A DNA stretch of 64,000 bases, taken from NCBI GenBank assembly GCA_964428335.1, contig CAYRXW010000002.1, forward strand, positions 186,001-250,000. Direction: 5' to 3'. The notes under the pieces are model-generated. The model searched no databases, had not been told where the DNA came from, and saw only the letters and a program-made list of their open reading frames with translations. Made by a program: the position numbers and the translations under genes. This DNA is from GW2011-AR15 sp964428335 (GTDB lineage Archaea; Nanobdellota; Nanobdellia; Woesearchaeales; GW2011-AR15). Of this stretch, positions 9,354-17,608 are shown piece by piece (position 1 is the stretch's first letter; every line of letters begins with the position of its first letter).

Positions 9354-10160
9354 ATGATAACTTTTTATGTCCCTACACTAAATTCTGAAAAGACAATTAA
9401 AAACTGCCTGGAGAGCATATTAGCTATAACAAAAAACATTGTAATGGTTGATTCAGGCTCAACAGATGGCACGATAAATATTGCAAAAAAGTATAGTATT
9501 AAATTGCTCAAATCAAAGAATCTTGCAAACGGAAGGAATGTTGCACTAAATGACTGCAGGACCAAATATATAGCATATATTGATTCGGATGTCATTATAA
9601 AAAAAGACTGGCTTGAAAAAATCATGCCATTTGCAAAAAAAGATGTAGCAGGGATAAATGGCAGGCTGGTTGAAAAATATCAGGAATACCTTCCAGATTC
9701 ATGGAGGGCTTTTCATCTTTCACAGGATTGGGGAGATAAGGCCATCAGCCCAGAATTCTTATTTGGTTCCAATGTCTTGTTCCAAAAAGATGCGCTTGAA
9801 AAAGCAGGGGGTTTTGATGAAAAATATGGGACAAACTATGAAGATGTTGATATATCTTTAAGGCTTAAATCAGCCAACTATAAGCTTGCGCACTGCCCAG
9901 ATGCATTATGCTATCATCTAAAAAAAGATAATGCCTTGTCTGTGTTACGAATGGCAAGAAAATGGTCTTTTCATAGTTATAATCTTCCTGAGAGTTTCCT
10001 TTCATTAATAATGAGGCTATTCATCTATAATCCTCATTACTTTTTGCATGCTTTAAAAAAAGATATATTTTCGTTTAAATTTCAGAACATTCCAATCACT
10101 TTAATGATACCTTTATCCTTTGCATATCATGATTTAGCTTATTTTTTTGAGCTTAGGTAA
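9354..10160 (+). CDS. Glycosyltransferase family 2
   Basis: 268 residues. The GT-A fold is evident from VPTLNSEKTI, VDSGSTDGT (nucleotide binding) and the metal-binding DSD (YIDSDV), with the later ED motif in GTNYEDVDISLRL. The C-terminal ~60 residues are amphipathic or hydrophobic and may attach it to the membrane. It acts in the cytoplasm on nucleotide sugars, extending a lipid-linked glycan. Its 3' end overlaps the convergent GT4 gene by 22 bases. Confidence 0.87.
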   Translation: MITFYVPTLNSEKTIKNCLESILAITKNIVMVDSGSTDGTINIAKKYSIKLLKSKNLANGRNVALNDCRTKYIAYIDSDVIIKKDWLEKIMPFAKKDVAGINGRLVEKYQEYLPDSWRAFHLSQDWGDKAISPEFLFGSNVLFQKDALEKAGGFDEKYGTNYEDVDISLRLKSANYKLAHCPDALCYHLKKDNALSVLRMARKWSFHSYNLPESFLSLIMRLFIYNPHYFLHALKKDIFSFKFQNIPITLMIPLSFAYHDLAYFFELR

Positions 10161-11218
10161 ACTTTTAGTATCTTATCAATCTGCTGTTCAGGATGATAAG
10201 CTATGCTGGATTTTATAGCTTTATTGTACCTGCTGGCAAGGTCTATTTCATTTTTTACAAGGTTCTCTTTTGGCAGGTAATCTTTCAGGTTATTTTTTTT
10301 TGCATCAAGCGTAATCACAGGAAGACCACATGCAGCAGCTTCGAAAGCAGTTATTGAAAATCCTTCGAGCTCTGATAAAAGGACAAAAACTTTTGATGAT
10401 TTCATGTGGCTGTAGAGAAATCCTTTGTCATGAGAAAAGCTAAGTATATCAACATTCTTTGAAAGCTTTAGAGCATCCCTAAGTCTAAGAAGGTTTATGG
10501 TTTCAGGACCTTCCCCTATTATCAATGCTTTTATATCTGGTTTTTTTCTCTTTATTATTGCAATGCTCCTGAGCAGCATGTCAAAATTCTTATGCTTAAG
10601 ATGCCTTCCGACAGAAATTATATCGAATTTTTCAGATGAAGGTTTTGCTTTCTTTATCTCATCTTCATCAACCCAGTTTTCTATCAAATTCGGCTCTTTA
10701 ATATATTTTTTAACCTCTTCCAAAGTGCCTCTTGAGACGCAGATGTTGTTCCTGGATATCTTAGTGCAAATGAATTCAGCAAGCTTCCCAAAAGGAGATA
10801 TTAACGGACTATATTCTTTCCAGTAATCTCCCCAGAATTCATGCCATGTGACAACAAACGGCTTTTTTTTAATCAAGGAATACAATTTCACTGAAAATGC
10901 CGGGAAAAAAGGAAAGCTTGAGACATCAATTATATCAAAATCATATTTTATTAGCTCAAAAAAAAGCATGGCAGAAAATTTCACAGGCTCGATTATTTTT
11001 CTTTTGCCTTTGAAATACTTTCCATTATATCTTGATATCCCATGCATGAAAAAACCATCTGAGACCTTCTTTGTTTTTTCTCCTTCCCACATCTTCATGC
11101 CAAAAAGATGCACTTCATGTCCCTTTAGTACAAGGTGTTTTGCAAGAGAGAAATTCCTCCATTCGACCCCACCTATGGAATAAGGGTACAGCATATCATA
11201 TACAATTGCAATTTTCAT
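10139..11218 (-). CDS. Glycosyltransferase family 4
   Basis: About 359 residues from the ATG at 11218 (MKIAIVYDMLYPY, the first beta strand). The frame also offers an ATG at 11251 that overlaps the upstream gene by 8 bases. The glycine-rich acceptor loop (YSIGGVEW), the SVGRHLKHKN hinge and the E-x7-E donor region (ELEGFSITAFEAAACGLPVI) are typical GT4 features. It is the last gene of a minus-strand run: GT2 (13605), two arylsulfotransferase-like genes and this one, all touching or overlapping. Sugar unknown. Confidence 0.85.
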   Translation of the reverse strand: MKIAIVYDMLYPYSIGGVEWRNFSLAKHLVLKGHEVHLFGMKMWEGEKTKKVSDGFFMHGISRYNGKYFKGKRKIIEPVKFSAMLFFELIKYDFDIIDVSSFPFFPAFSVKLYSLIKKKPFVVTWHEFWGDYWKEYSPLISPFGKLAEFICTKISRNNICVSRGTLEEVKKYIKEPNLIENWVDEDEIKKAKPSSEKFDIISVGRHLKHKNFDMLLRSIAIIKRKKPDIKALIIGEGPETINLLRLRDALKLSKNVDILSFSHDKGFLYSHMKSSKVFVLLSELEGFSITAFEAAACGLPVITLDAKKNNLKDYLPKENLVKNEIDLASRYNKAIKSSIAYHPEQQIDKILKVYLSSKK

Positions 11219-11243
11219 TTTCTTTTCTGTTTTTCCAAGTTTT

Positions 11244-12434
11244 TTAATCATGCACTTTCAGGTCTTCCAGCTTAACCATGTTATATGCAGAGTATAATTT
11301 AGCAGCATCCTGTTTCTCTATCTTGAATGCGCGATATATCTTTTCCCTATATCCTTCTTTGCTAATGAATGGTGTGTAATATTCGTAAACCAATTCGCCA
11401 TTCTTTGTGACTTCAAAGACTCTGCCTTTAGGCCCATCAGTAATTAATGTATTTCCATTAGGGAGCCTTTGGGCAAACCCGATATGGTCTGCAAAAAAAG
11501 TCTCCTTATTCTTGTATTCCCAGATAATTTTTTTATCTATCGGATTGATTTCAATTACACGTGAGTAATTTCTTGAGCTATCACCATTATCAAATATGAG
11601 TATATTCCCATTTTCAAGCATCAGAGGTGAGTGCTGCTTTAATATTTCATCTGCTCCCCAATTCCAGACAATTTTACCAGTTAGCTTATCAATTATGAAT
11701 ACTGTATTAATGTTCCTTGAACTGACAAGAAGGTTTCCCTCCCTGAATCTCTTATCCTTGCTATGCAGGTTTTTTTTTATATATTGGACAGAATTAATAT
11801 GGAAATAGTCAGGATAGTTCCCTGTTGAGATGTTGTAGGTTTCTTTAAACGGCTGAAAATTCTCACCAAGGTAGTAGTCTAACGCTGATTCTTTTGGAGT
11901 TTTCTGGTAATTTAATGCGATAAGATCATTTAAATGCTCAAAGCTGGACCAGATATAGGTCTTATTTAGATCCTTGTTGACTATGATTATTGTATCAAAC
12001 AATGCACTCTCATTTGAAACTTTATGCATCTCTTTTGTCAGGAACAGAAAGCTGGAATTTGGGATCATGCAAAATTCGTGATGGATATAGTAGCTTTTAG
12101 ACAGCTTATCAAGCATAGATCCATTATATTCTAATATTATTCTGGGGTCAAGATAGTTTAGGCTGCTTGGATTATTTTTAAAATCACTGACCAGAAAATG
12201 ATCTCCATTTGTATCTACAAGAATGTCTTCGTATACCAGATATCCCTTATAGCTTCTGTTATCTTCTTTAACAATGCCGATTTTGCTTATGTCTGCTTTT
12301 TCAATGCCATAATTGATATAGGGGAGTGACCAAATATCTTGATTATTCTCTATAGAAACACGCATCAGGAAAGATATTCCAGTAGCTATAGTAATAAATA
12401 CGACAATTATAAGAACAAAAGGTTTTAGTTTCAT
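11244..12434 (-). CDS. Arylsulfotransferase-like beta-propeller protein, membrane anchored (copy 1)
   Basis: 396 residues. One N-terminal hydrophobic helix (residues 6-24) is followed by repeated propeller blades with the signature W-x-W or GxIVWxW and NGNxLIFDNG. I recognise the Arylsulfotran_2-like family, in which true members transfer sulfate between phenols. The ATG at 12434 is one base after the upstream stop and gives MKLKPF, parallel to MKFKKI in the upstream paralogue; an ATG 24 bases earlier is the alternative. Many members of this fold are of unknown function, so extracellular sulfotransfer or ligand binding are both open. Paralogue of 12436-13608. Confidence 0.68.
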   Translation of the reverse strand: MKLKPFVLIIVVFITIATGISFLMRVSIENNQDIWSLPYINYGIEKADISKIGIVKEDNRSYKGYLVYEDILVDTNGDHFLVSDFKNNPSSLNYLDPRIILEYNGSMLDKLSKSYYIHHEFCMIPNSSFLFLTKEMHKVSNESALFDTIIIVNKDLNKTYIWSSFEHLNDLIALNYQKTPKESALDYYLGENFQPFKETYNISTGNYPDYFHINSVQYIKKNLHSKDKRFREGNLLVSSRNINTVFIIDKLTGKIVWNWGADEILKQHSPLMLENGNILIFDNGDSSRNYSRVIEINPIDKKIIWEYKNKETFFADHIGFAQRLPNGNTLITDGPKGRVFEVTKNGELVYEYYTPFISKEGYREKIYRAFKIEKQDAAKLYSAYNMVKLEDLKVHD

Positions 12435-12435
12435 C

Positions 12436-13608
12436 TTATTTAGGTTCCCATAATACATTGAATTTATGTCTGCTTAAATCCAGGCTTTTTTCAGGGATTT
12501 TAGTTGCCCTATAGATTACTTCCCTTTGCCCTTTCTCATTCATTATAGGCATATAATACTCCCAGACAATCTTTTTCTTAGGCGTTATTTCAAATATCCT
12601 TCCTTTTGTGCTTTCAGTGATTAAGGTATTATTGTTTTCAAGCCTTTGCATAAATCCCTGTGATTCTGAAAAAAAAGAATCATCTGAATATTCCCAGACA
12701 ATTGTGTTATCAAGCGGATTTATCTCTAATATCCTGCTGCTGTTTCTCTCTACATTGTTCCCATTATCAAAAATAAGGATATTACCGTTATCCAGCATTG
12801 TTGCTGCATGCTGACCTAAGGTTTCTCCAGGGCCATAGCTCCATACTATCTGGTTATCATTTTTATCAAAAATGATGGCAAGATTAAGGAAAAGAAAAGT
12901 TACAAGGATATTTCCTTTCTTAAACCTAGGATCATATGAATTTTTGTTTTCCTGGATTTCATATACTGTGTTTGCATGAAAATAATCGTTTGATACAATG
13001 TAGGTCAGGTTAAGGATGGATCTTATTTTTTTCGCATCTTCTTCAAAATAGATTGGGTTGTTTAAGCTAACCTTATTATCCTCTCCTGCTCTTCTCAGCT
13101 CTTCCATATGATAAAATGTGTCAAAAGAATAAACCTTATTTCCTGATTTATCAAGTTCAACAATCTTGTCAAAAAGCACAGGTTCACCTTTAAGGATATG
13201 GCTTTCCTTTGTAAGGATCATGATATTGTTGTTGCTAAGAGCGAAAACATCATGGTGAAGGAAGTATTTAGAGCCTGCATTTTCCAGGATTTCGTTGTGA
13301 TTGTTGCTCACAATCCTTCCAAATTGGCTTGTAAAATTCATTCCATGCCCGCTTGAAGTTTCATAGATTTTACCATCTTTTCCTATGATGTATTTTTCTG
13401 TGATAACATAGCCTTCCATTGCACCTTTTTCATGGACGACAAGCCCCATCTTTTCAATATCTGCCTTGTCTGTGCTATATTCCAGATAAGGCAAAGAAAA
13501 CAGGAAGTCATTCCCATTATTGTAGCTTAGGCTTGTCTTCAGGAATAAATATGAGCCTACCATAAAAAAAAATATCAGAGCTATTATAATGATTTTCTTA
13601 AATTTCAT
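12436..13608 (-). CDS. Arylsulfotransferase-like beta-propeller protein, membrane anchored (copy 2)
   Basis: 390 residues from the ATG at 13608, which overlaps the GT2 stop as ATGA; the 22 extra codons upstream lie inside the GT2 gene. A single signal-anchor helix (residues 5-20) precedes propeller blades with IVWSYGPGE, NGNILIFDNGN and TIVWEYSD motifs. The neighbouring copy shares the motif order, so the two arose by duplication. The propeller would be outside the cell. Position between a GT2 and a GT4 gene suggests decoration or export of a surface glycan (inference). Confidence 0.68.
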   Translation of the reverse strand: MKFKKIIIIALIFFFMVGSYLFLKTSLSYNNGNDFLFSLPYLEYSTDKADIEKMGLVVHEKGAMEGYVITEKYIIGKDGKIYETSSGHGMNFTSQFGRIVSNNHNEILENAGSKYFLHHDVFALSNNNIMILTKESHILKGEPVLFDKIVELDKSGNKVYSFDTFYHMEELRRAGEDNKVSLNNPIYFEEDAKKIRSILNLTYIVSNDYFHANTVYEIQENKNSYDPRFKKGNILVTFLFLNLAIIFDKNDNQIVWSYGPGETLGQHAATMLDNGNILIFDNGNNVERNSSRILEINPLDNTIVWEYSDDSFFSESQGFMQRLENNNTLITESTKGRIFEITPKKKIVWEYYMPIMNEKGQREVIYRATKIPEKSLDLSRHKFNVLWEPK

Positions 13609-14630
13609 TTTTTTTCCACCAGCATCATGCTGATAAAGAATACAGAAAAAAAAGTCTGGATGCAGATAATCCATAAAGTAAGCGCAAAAATCGGCTTAAT
13701 AAAATAGGAAGCAAATCCTAGCAGGAAAATAAACGCGCTTAACGCTATTCCTTTTTCCAGCGGAAACTTTGAGGCAATCCCATTAATTATAGGATCTTCC
13801 TTTTCAAAACCGGTGTGGATGCTGTATATTTTTGAATAAAGTCCTAGGTTTATAAGCTGGTATCCAAGCAGTGCAAATAATGGCCCTAGAAATTCCATAT
13901 CCAAAAAAAGCATTATTCCTCCAAATAAAAATAAAATTGCGCCAGGAATAAAAAAAAGGAATGTCGGGCTAAACATCAGCATGAATCTAAGGTGTCTCCA
14001 GCCATCACTAAAGCTACTAAGTTTTGATATGCCTATCCTGGGATAATAGCTGATTGGAACCTCTGATATTTTCATATTGTTTTTCGCAGCTTTTATTATC
14101 ATTTCAGATGCAAATTCCATGCCAGTGGTTTTCAGTTCAAGCTTCTTAAATGCGCTTTTTTTAATCAGCCTAAAACCAGAATGTGAATCGCTGATTCTTG
14201 TTCCAAAAAAAACGTTTAGCATGCAGGACAGGGCTGGGTTCCCTATATACCTATGATGCCAGGGCATTGCTCCTTTAGATATGTTCCCTTTCAGCCTGCT
14301 TCCAATAACGAGGTCATGATCATTTGATTTGCTTAATAGCAGCGGGATTTGGGAAAAATCGTATGTTCCGTCACAATCGCCAATTATAATCAGCTCTCCT
14401 CTTGCCTTCCTAAAACCGTTCATTATTGCAATGCCATATCCTCTGTCATTATGCTTGACTAGGATTATTTTATGCTTTTTTGCAATATCTGGTGAACCAT
14501 CCGAAGAGGAATCCGAAACAATAATCTCACCATCAAGCTTATTTTTTTTGAAGCAGTCCTTGATATCCAGGATACACCTATCAATTGTCTTTTCTTCATT
14601 TCTGCAAGGTAAAATTACTGTAATTAGCAT
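13605..14630 (-). CDS. Glycosyltransferase family 2, DPM1-like, with C-terminal membrane helices
   Basis: 341 residues from the ATG at 14630, which begins directly at MLITVILPCRNEE; the longer frame (to 14744) runs into the divergent gene. The GT-A core has VSDSSSDGSPD and the metal site GDCDGTYDF. HSGFRLIKKSA is typical of dolichyl-phosphate-sugar synthases. About four hydrophobic helices follow (residues ~225-340). Probable role: making polyprenyl-phosphate-sugar donors for the GT-C enzymes nearby. First gene of a four-gene minus-strand operon and divergent from the SGNH gene at 14683. Confidence 0.85.
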   Translation of the reverse strand: MLITVILPCRNEEKTIDRCILDIKDCFKKNKLDGEIIVSDSSSDGSPDIAKKHKIILVKHNDRGYGIAIMNGFRKARGELIIIGDCDGTYDFSQIPLLLSKSNDHDLVIGSRLKGNISKGAMPWHHRYIGNPALSCMLNVFFGTRISDSHSGFRLIKKSAFKKLELKTTGMEFASEMIIKAAKNNMKISEVPISYYPRIGISKLSSFSDGWRHLRFMLMFSPTFLFFIPGAILFLFGGIMLFLDMEFLGPLFALLGYQLINLGLYSKIYSIHTGFEKEDPIINGIASKFPLEKGIALSAFIFLLGFASYFIKPIFALTLWIICIQTFFSVFFISMMLVEKK

Positions 14631-14638
14631 TATAAAAA

Positions 14639-14671
14639 GTAAAACAGTCAAGTATATAAATCTATAATTCA
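14639..14671 (+). repeat. Direct repeat, promoter block of tandem duplication (copy 1)
   Basis: This block (gtaaaacagtcaag, then the TATA region, then tataattca) recurs almost exactly at 16117-16150, with one substitution and one inserted t. It marks the left side of a duplication of about 1.48 kb that contains a whole SGNH gene. Weak similarity continues leftward into the first codons of the divergent GT2 gene. Confidence 0.8.
14653..14662 (+). promoter_or_regulatory. TATA box of the first tandem SGNH gene
   Basis: tatataaatc sits 21-30 bases before the ATG at 14683. It lies in a 33-base block that recurs before the next SGNH gene. Confidence 0.6.
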
Positions 14672-14682
14672 GATATAGAATC

Positions 14683-16011
14683 ATGAAACTTTCAAACAAG
14701 TTTTGCCTTGTTATTGCAGGTTTTCTTCTAAGCATAATATTCATTGAGATTATTTTTCAGATAATGGGATTTGCAGTTTATTACCATCAAAGGCAGGGAT
14801 ACATAAAAGAGAACAAGAAATATGAGGATCATTATAGAATATTGGCTTTAGGTGAATCAACAACTGCAGATTTATCTAATGGAGAAAGTTCATGGCCGGC
14901 TGAACTTGAAAAGATATTGAATAACAGGAGCAAAAAAATAAAATTCAAAGTTTTCAATGAAGGTTATATTGGAACAACCAGCCAGGTAATCCTTTCAAAA
15001 TTATCAACAAATCTTGATAAATATGAGCCAGATATGGCAATTACTATGCTTGGATATAATGACCCTAAAAACTCAAGGGTATATTACAAGGAGCATAGCT
15101 TTAATAACCTTAAGATACCCAAATTTCTAAGATGGCTTAGGCTTAATCTTGCATCAAAACCAGATGAAACTATTATACTTTGCAAGGCTTTACCGGATAA
15201 TGAATATGAATTAGCAGTATCAGATGCCCAATCGCTAATTGATTCTGATAATCTGGAAGGGGCCATTACTATTTTAGATCAACTAGAAAAAAATGATTAT
15301 TGTTTTTCACACTGTGACATTGGGCAATTATATGTCCAAACAGCCATTAAAATATCACCAGAAAGTAAAAAATATTATTATGGCAAGGCAAAAAGACAGT
15401 TTGAGCTTGGAAAAGACATAAATAACGATTGCAAGGTCCAGCTTATATATCTATATTTAATAACATCAGAAAATGATTCTGATTATCATAATGCAGTAAG
15501 GCTTGTTGATGAATTGCTCTTAAGTGATCACTTATTGATTGATAATAATCAAGGGAAAATTTATGGAACGTTTATAGAAGTTTTAGGAGGAAGGAAAATA
15601 AATACCAGCAGATTGCCTGATTTTTTTTATTTTTATGGTTATGAAAATCTTATGTTTAGCCCTGCCAGTCAGATTCATAACGCAACCAAGGCAAATTATA
15701 ATCTAATATCAAATATTCTTAAAGAGCGTGGCATAAAACATATTGCAATGCAGTATCCAAGGCAAAAAGTTGACATATTAAAAACTTATTTTGATAGTTC
15801 TGAAAATATTGGTTTTGTTGATAATGAAGAAAACTTTGAAACTGCTTTAGAGACGCTTAAGTGGGACGATATATTTGTTGATGTCATGGGCAATGGAATA
15901 AATAGCAGAATAGGAGGCAAGCCATTTGGACATGCTACTTTACTAGGAAATAGATTGATTGCAGAGAACGCAGCAGATGTAATCCTAAAAGAATTAAACA
16001 TAACTAGCTGA
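14683..16011 (+). CDS. Membrane-anchored SGNH/GDSL-type hydrolase, tandem copy A
   Basis: 442 residues. N-terminal signal-anchor helix (residues 8-30), then LALGESTTADL with nucleophile Ser59, LGYND (block III, ~residue 125) and GHATLLGNR (block V, ~residue 416). The central 200 residues carry paired cysteines (YCFSHC) and TPR-like helices. It is highly similar to the next gene along its entire length; both end KELNITS. Predicted to act outside the membrane on acylated glycans, or as an acyltransferase. Transcribed from its own leaderless-type promoter. Confidence 0.78.
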   Translation: MKLSNKFCLVIAGFLLSIIFIEIIFQIMGFAVYYHQRQGYIKENKKYEDHYRILALGESTTADLSNGESSWPAELEKILNNRSKKIKFKVFNEGYIGTTSQVILSKLSTNLDKYEPDMAITMLGYNDPKNSRVYYKEHSFNNLKIPKFLRWLRLNLASKPDETIILCKALPDNEYELAVSDAQSLIDSDNLEGAITILDQLEKNDYCFSHCDIGQLYVQTAIKISPESKKYYYGKAKRQFELGKDINNDCKVQLIYLYLITSENDSDYHNAVRLVDELLLSDHLLIDNNQGKIYGTFIEVLGGRKINTSRLPDFFYFYGYENLMFSPASQIHNATKANYNLISNILKERGIKHIAMQYPRQKVDILKTYFDSSENIGFVDNEENFETALETLKWDDIFVDVMGNGINSRIGGKPFGHATLLGNRLIAENAADVILKELNITS

Positions 16012-16105
16012 TATCAAGCAAAATTTTAGTTCTGGCATCATCATAATTTCCAAAACAAAACAATAGGCAAGCACATCAAAATAATGAGAATCTTGCTGAA
16101 ATTAG
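16004..16105 (-). pseudogene. Frameshifted remnant of the 39-residue membrane miniprotein
   Basis: Reading the minus strand gives ILIILMCLPIVLFWKL, then after a one-base shift YDDARTKILLDIS and a stop at 16004-16006. The intact miniprotein at 17489-17608 reads LVLICLPLFFIWELIDNIRRG and ends VLFDIS. The order, the CLP, the W and the LDIS/FDIS end match, and the remnant sits at the same place relative to its SGNH gene. No start codon remains. The right boundary is approximate and marks the duplication junction. Confidence 0.6.
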
Positions 16106-16116
16106 CACAGAAAAGA

Positions 16117-16150
16117 GTAAAACAGTCAATTATATAAATCTTATAATTCA
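16117..16150 (+). repeat. Direct repeat, promoter block of tandem duplication (copy 2)
   Basis: Second copy of the block at 14639-14671, placed at the same distance before the second SGNH ATG. Its TATA core is at 16131-16139. Confidence 0.8.
16131..16139 (+). promoter_or_regulatory. TATA box of the second tandem SGNH gene
   Basis: tatataaat lies 23-31 bases before the ATG at 16162, equivalent to the box before copy A. Confidence 0.6.
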
Positions 16151-16161
16151 TGTATTAAACT

Positions 16162-17496
16162 ATGAGATTTTCCTGCAGATTCTGTCTTATAATCATAGGT
16201 TTCATCATAAGTCTGCTTATTATAGAGATTCTTCTTCAGGCAATGAGCTTTGCAGCATTTGCATTCCAAAGACAAGGATATCTTTCTGAAAATAAAAAAT
16301 ATGAAAATCATTACAGGATACTGGCTATTGGAGAATCAACAACAGCTGATCTGTATAATGGTGAAAGCTCATGGCCGGCTGAACTTGAAAAGATATTGAA
16401 TAATAAAAGTCAGGGGAAAATAAAATTTAAAGTTTTCAATGAAGGTGTTCCTGGTACGACAAGCCAGATTATTCTTTCAAAGTTATCATCAAACCTTGAT
16501 AAATACAGACCAAATATGGTTATAACAATGCTGGGGTACAATGATCCTTCTGACTCAAGGGTATATTATGAAGAATCTGGATGGAAGTTTCTCAAAATAC
16601 CCAAATTTCTAAGATGGATAAAGCTTAACTTCATGCATAAAAAAGATCAAAATGCTGAACCTTGCCAGATTTTTTTTGATGAAGAATATGAAATTGCATT
16701 GTCCAATGTCCAAATGTTAATAAATTCTAACAATTTAGAAGCAGCAGCAATCCTTTTAGAAAAAATCGAAAAAAGCTATTCTTATTGCTTTTCGCATTGC
16801 AGAATAGGATATTCATATAACCGAATAGGCAACAGGATTGGAACAATAGAAAGAAAATATTATCTTGACAAAGCATTGAAGCATATTGAGCTAGGCAAAG
16901 AGACCGATAGTGATTGCAAAATTCAGCTGATATATCTTTATTTAATGAAATCAGAGAATAATACTTATTATTATGATGCAGTAAGGCTTGTGGAAGAATT
17001 GTTGATAAATAATCACTCGTTAATTGATGAGCAGGAGGGACAGATTTTTGGAAGTTTTATAGATGCTTTAGGAGGGGAAAAAATAAATACCTCCATATTG
17101 CCGAATTTTTTTTATTTTTATGGCTATGATTATCTAAAGTATAGCAAGGACAATAAGATTCCTAACATAACAGCTGTAAATTATAATCTAATTGATAAAA
17201 AGATTAAATCTAAAGGCATAAATCATGTTGTGATGCAATATCCAAGGCAGGATATTGATTTTCTAAAGAAATATTTCGCAAAACCTGATGAAATTGTTTT
17301 TATATCTAACCAGTTAAATTTTGAAAGGGCTCTTGATTATTATTCTCGGGATGAAGTTTTCATCGACACGATGGGTTATAATAATAAAAGCAAGTTTGGT
17401 GGAAAGCCGTTTGGACATGCAACACTCCTAGGAAACAGGCTAATAGCTGAAAATGCTGCAGGAGTCATACTGAAAGAACTAAACATAACTAGCTGA
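16162..17496 (+). CDS. Membrane-anchored SGNH/GDSL-type hydrolase, tandem copy B
   Basis: 444 residues, collinear with copy A: signal anchor (residues 7-30), LAIGESTTADL with Ser59, LGYND, a Cys-containing helical insert, and GHATLLGNR near the end. Conservation is strongest around the three catalytic blocks and weakest in the insert, consistent with a kept enzyme and a drifting binding region. The last 8 bases overlap the antisense miniprotein gene at 17489-17608. Function as for copy A; substrate unknown. Confidence 0.78.
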   Translation: MRFSCRFCLIIIGFIISLLIIEILLQAMSFAAFAFQRQGYLSENKKYENHYRILAIGESTTADLYNGESSWPAELEKILNNKSQGKIKFKVFNEGVPGTTSQIILSKLSSNLDKYRPNMVITMLGYNDPSDSRVYYEESGWKFLKIPKFLRWIKLNFMHKKDQNAEPCQIFFDEEYEIALSNVQMLINSNNLEAAAILLEKIEKSYSYCFSHCRIGYSYNRIGNRIGTIERKYYLDKALKHIELGKETDSDCKIQLIYLYLMKSENNTYYYDAVRLVEELLINNHSLIDEQEGQIFGSFIDALGGEKINTSILPNFFYFYGYDYLKYSKDNKIPNITAVNYNLIDKKIKSKGINHVVMQYPRQDIDFLKKYFAKPDEIVFISNQLNFERALDYYSRDEVFIDTMGYNNKSKFGGKPFGHATLLGNRLIAENAAGVILKELNITS

Positions 17497-17608
17497 TATC
17501 AAAAAGAACTCCTCTCCTGATATTATCTATTAATTCCCAGATAAAGAATAAAGGTAAGCAAATCAAGACCAGTGGTATCCAAAGCGTAAAAAAAATAATT
17601 TCCCTCAT
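17489..17608 (-). CDS. One-TM miniprotein (39 residues) translationally coupled to the sugar isomerase
   Basis: The frame reads MREIIFFTLWIPLVLICLPL, then FFIWELIDNIRRGVLFDIS. A hydrophobic segment of ~20 residues is flanked by a short N-terminus and an amphipathic basic tail. Its ATG overlaps the stop of the upstream isomerase gene as ATGA, the coupling used elsewhere in this window. A decayed homologue exists at 16004-16105, showing it was once duplicated as a unit with the SGNH gene. It overlaps the 3' end of SGNH copy B by 8 bases on the other strand. Function unknown. Confidence 0.6.
   Translation of the reverse strand: MREIIFFTLWIPLVLICLPLFFIWELIDNIRRGVLFDIS

Noticed and set aside
14639..16150. 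The two 33-34 base repeats as attachment sites of a mobile element
   Set aside because: No integrase or tRNA gene is near; the repeats are better explained as the promoters of a tandem gene duplication.
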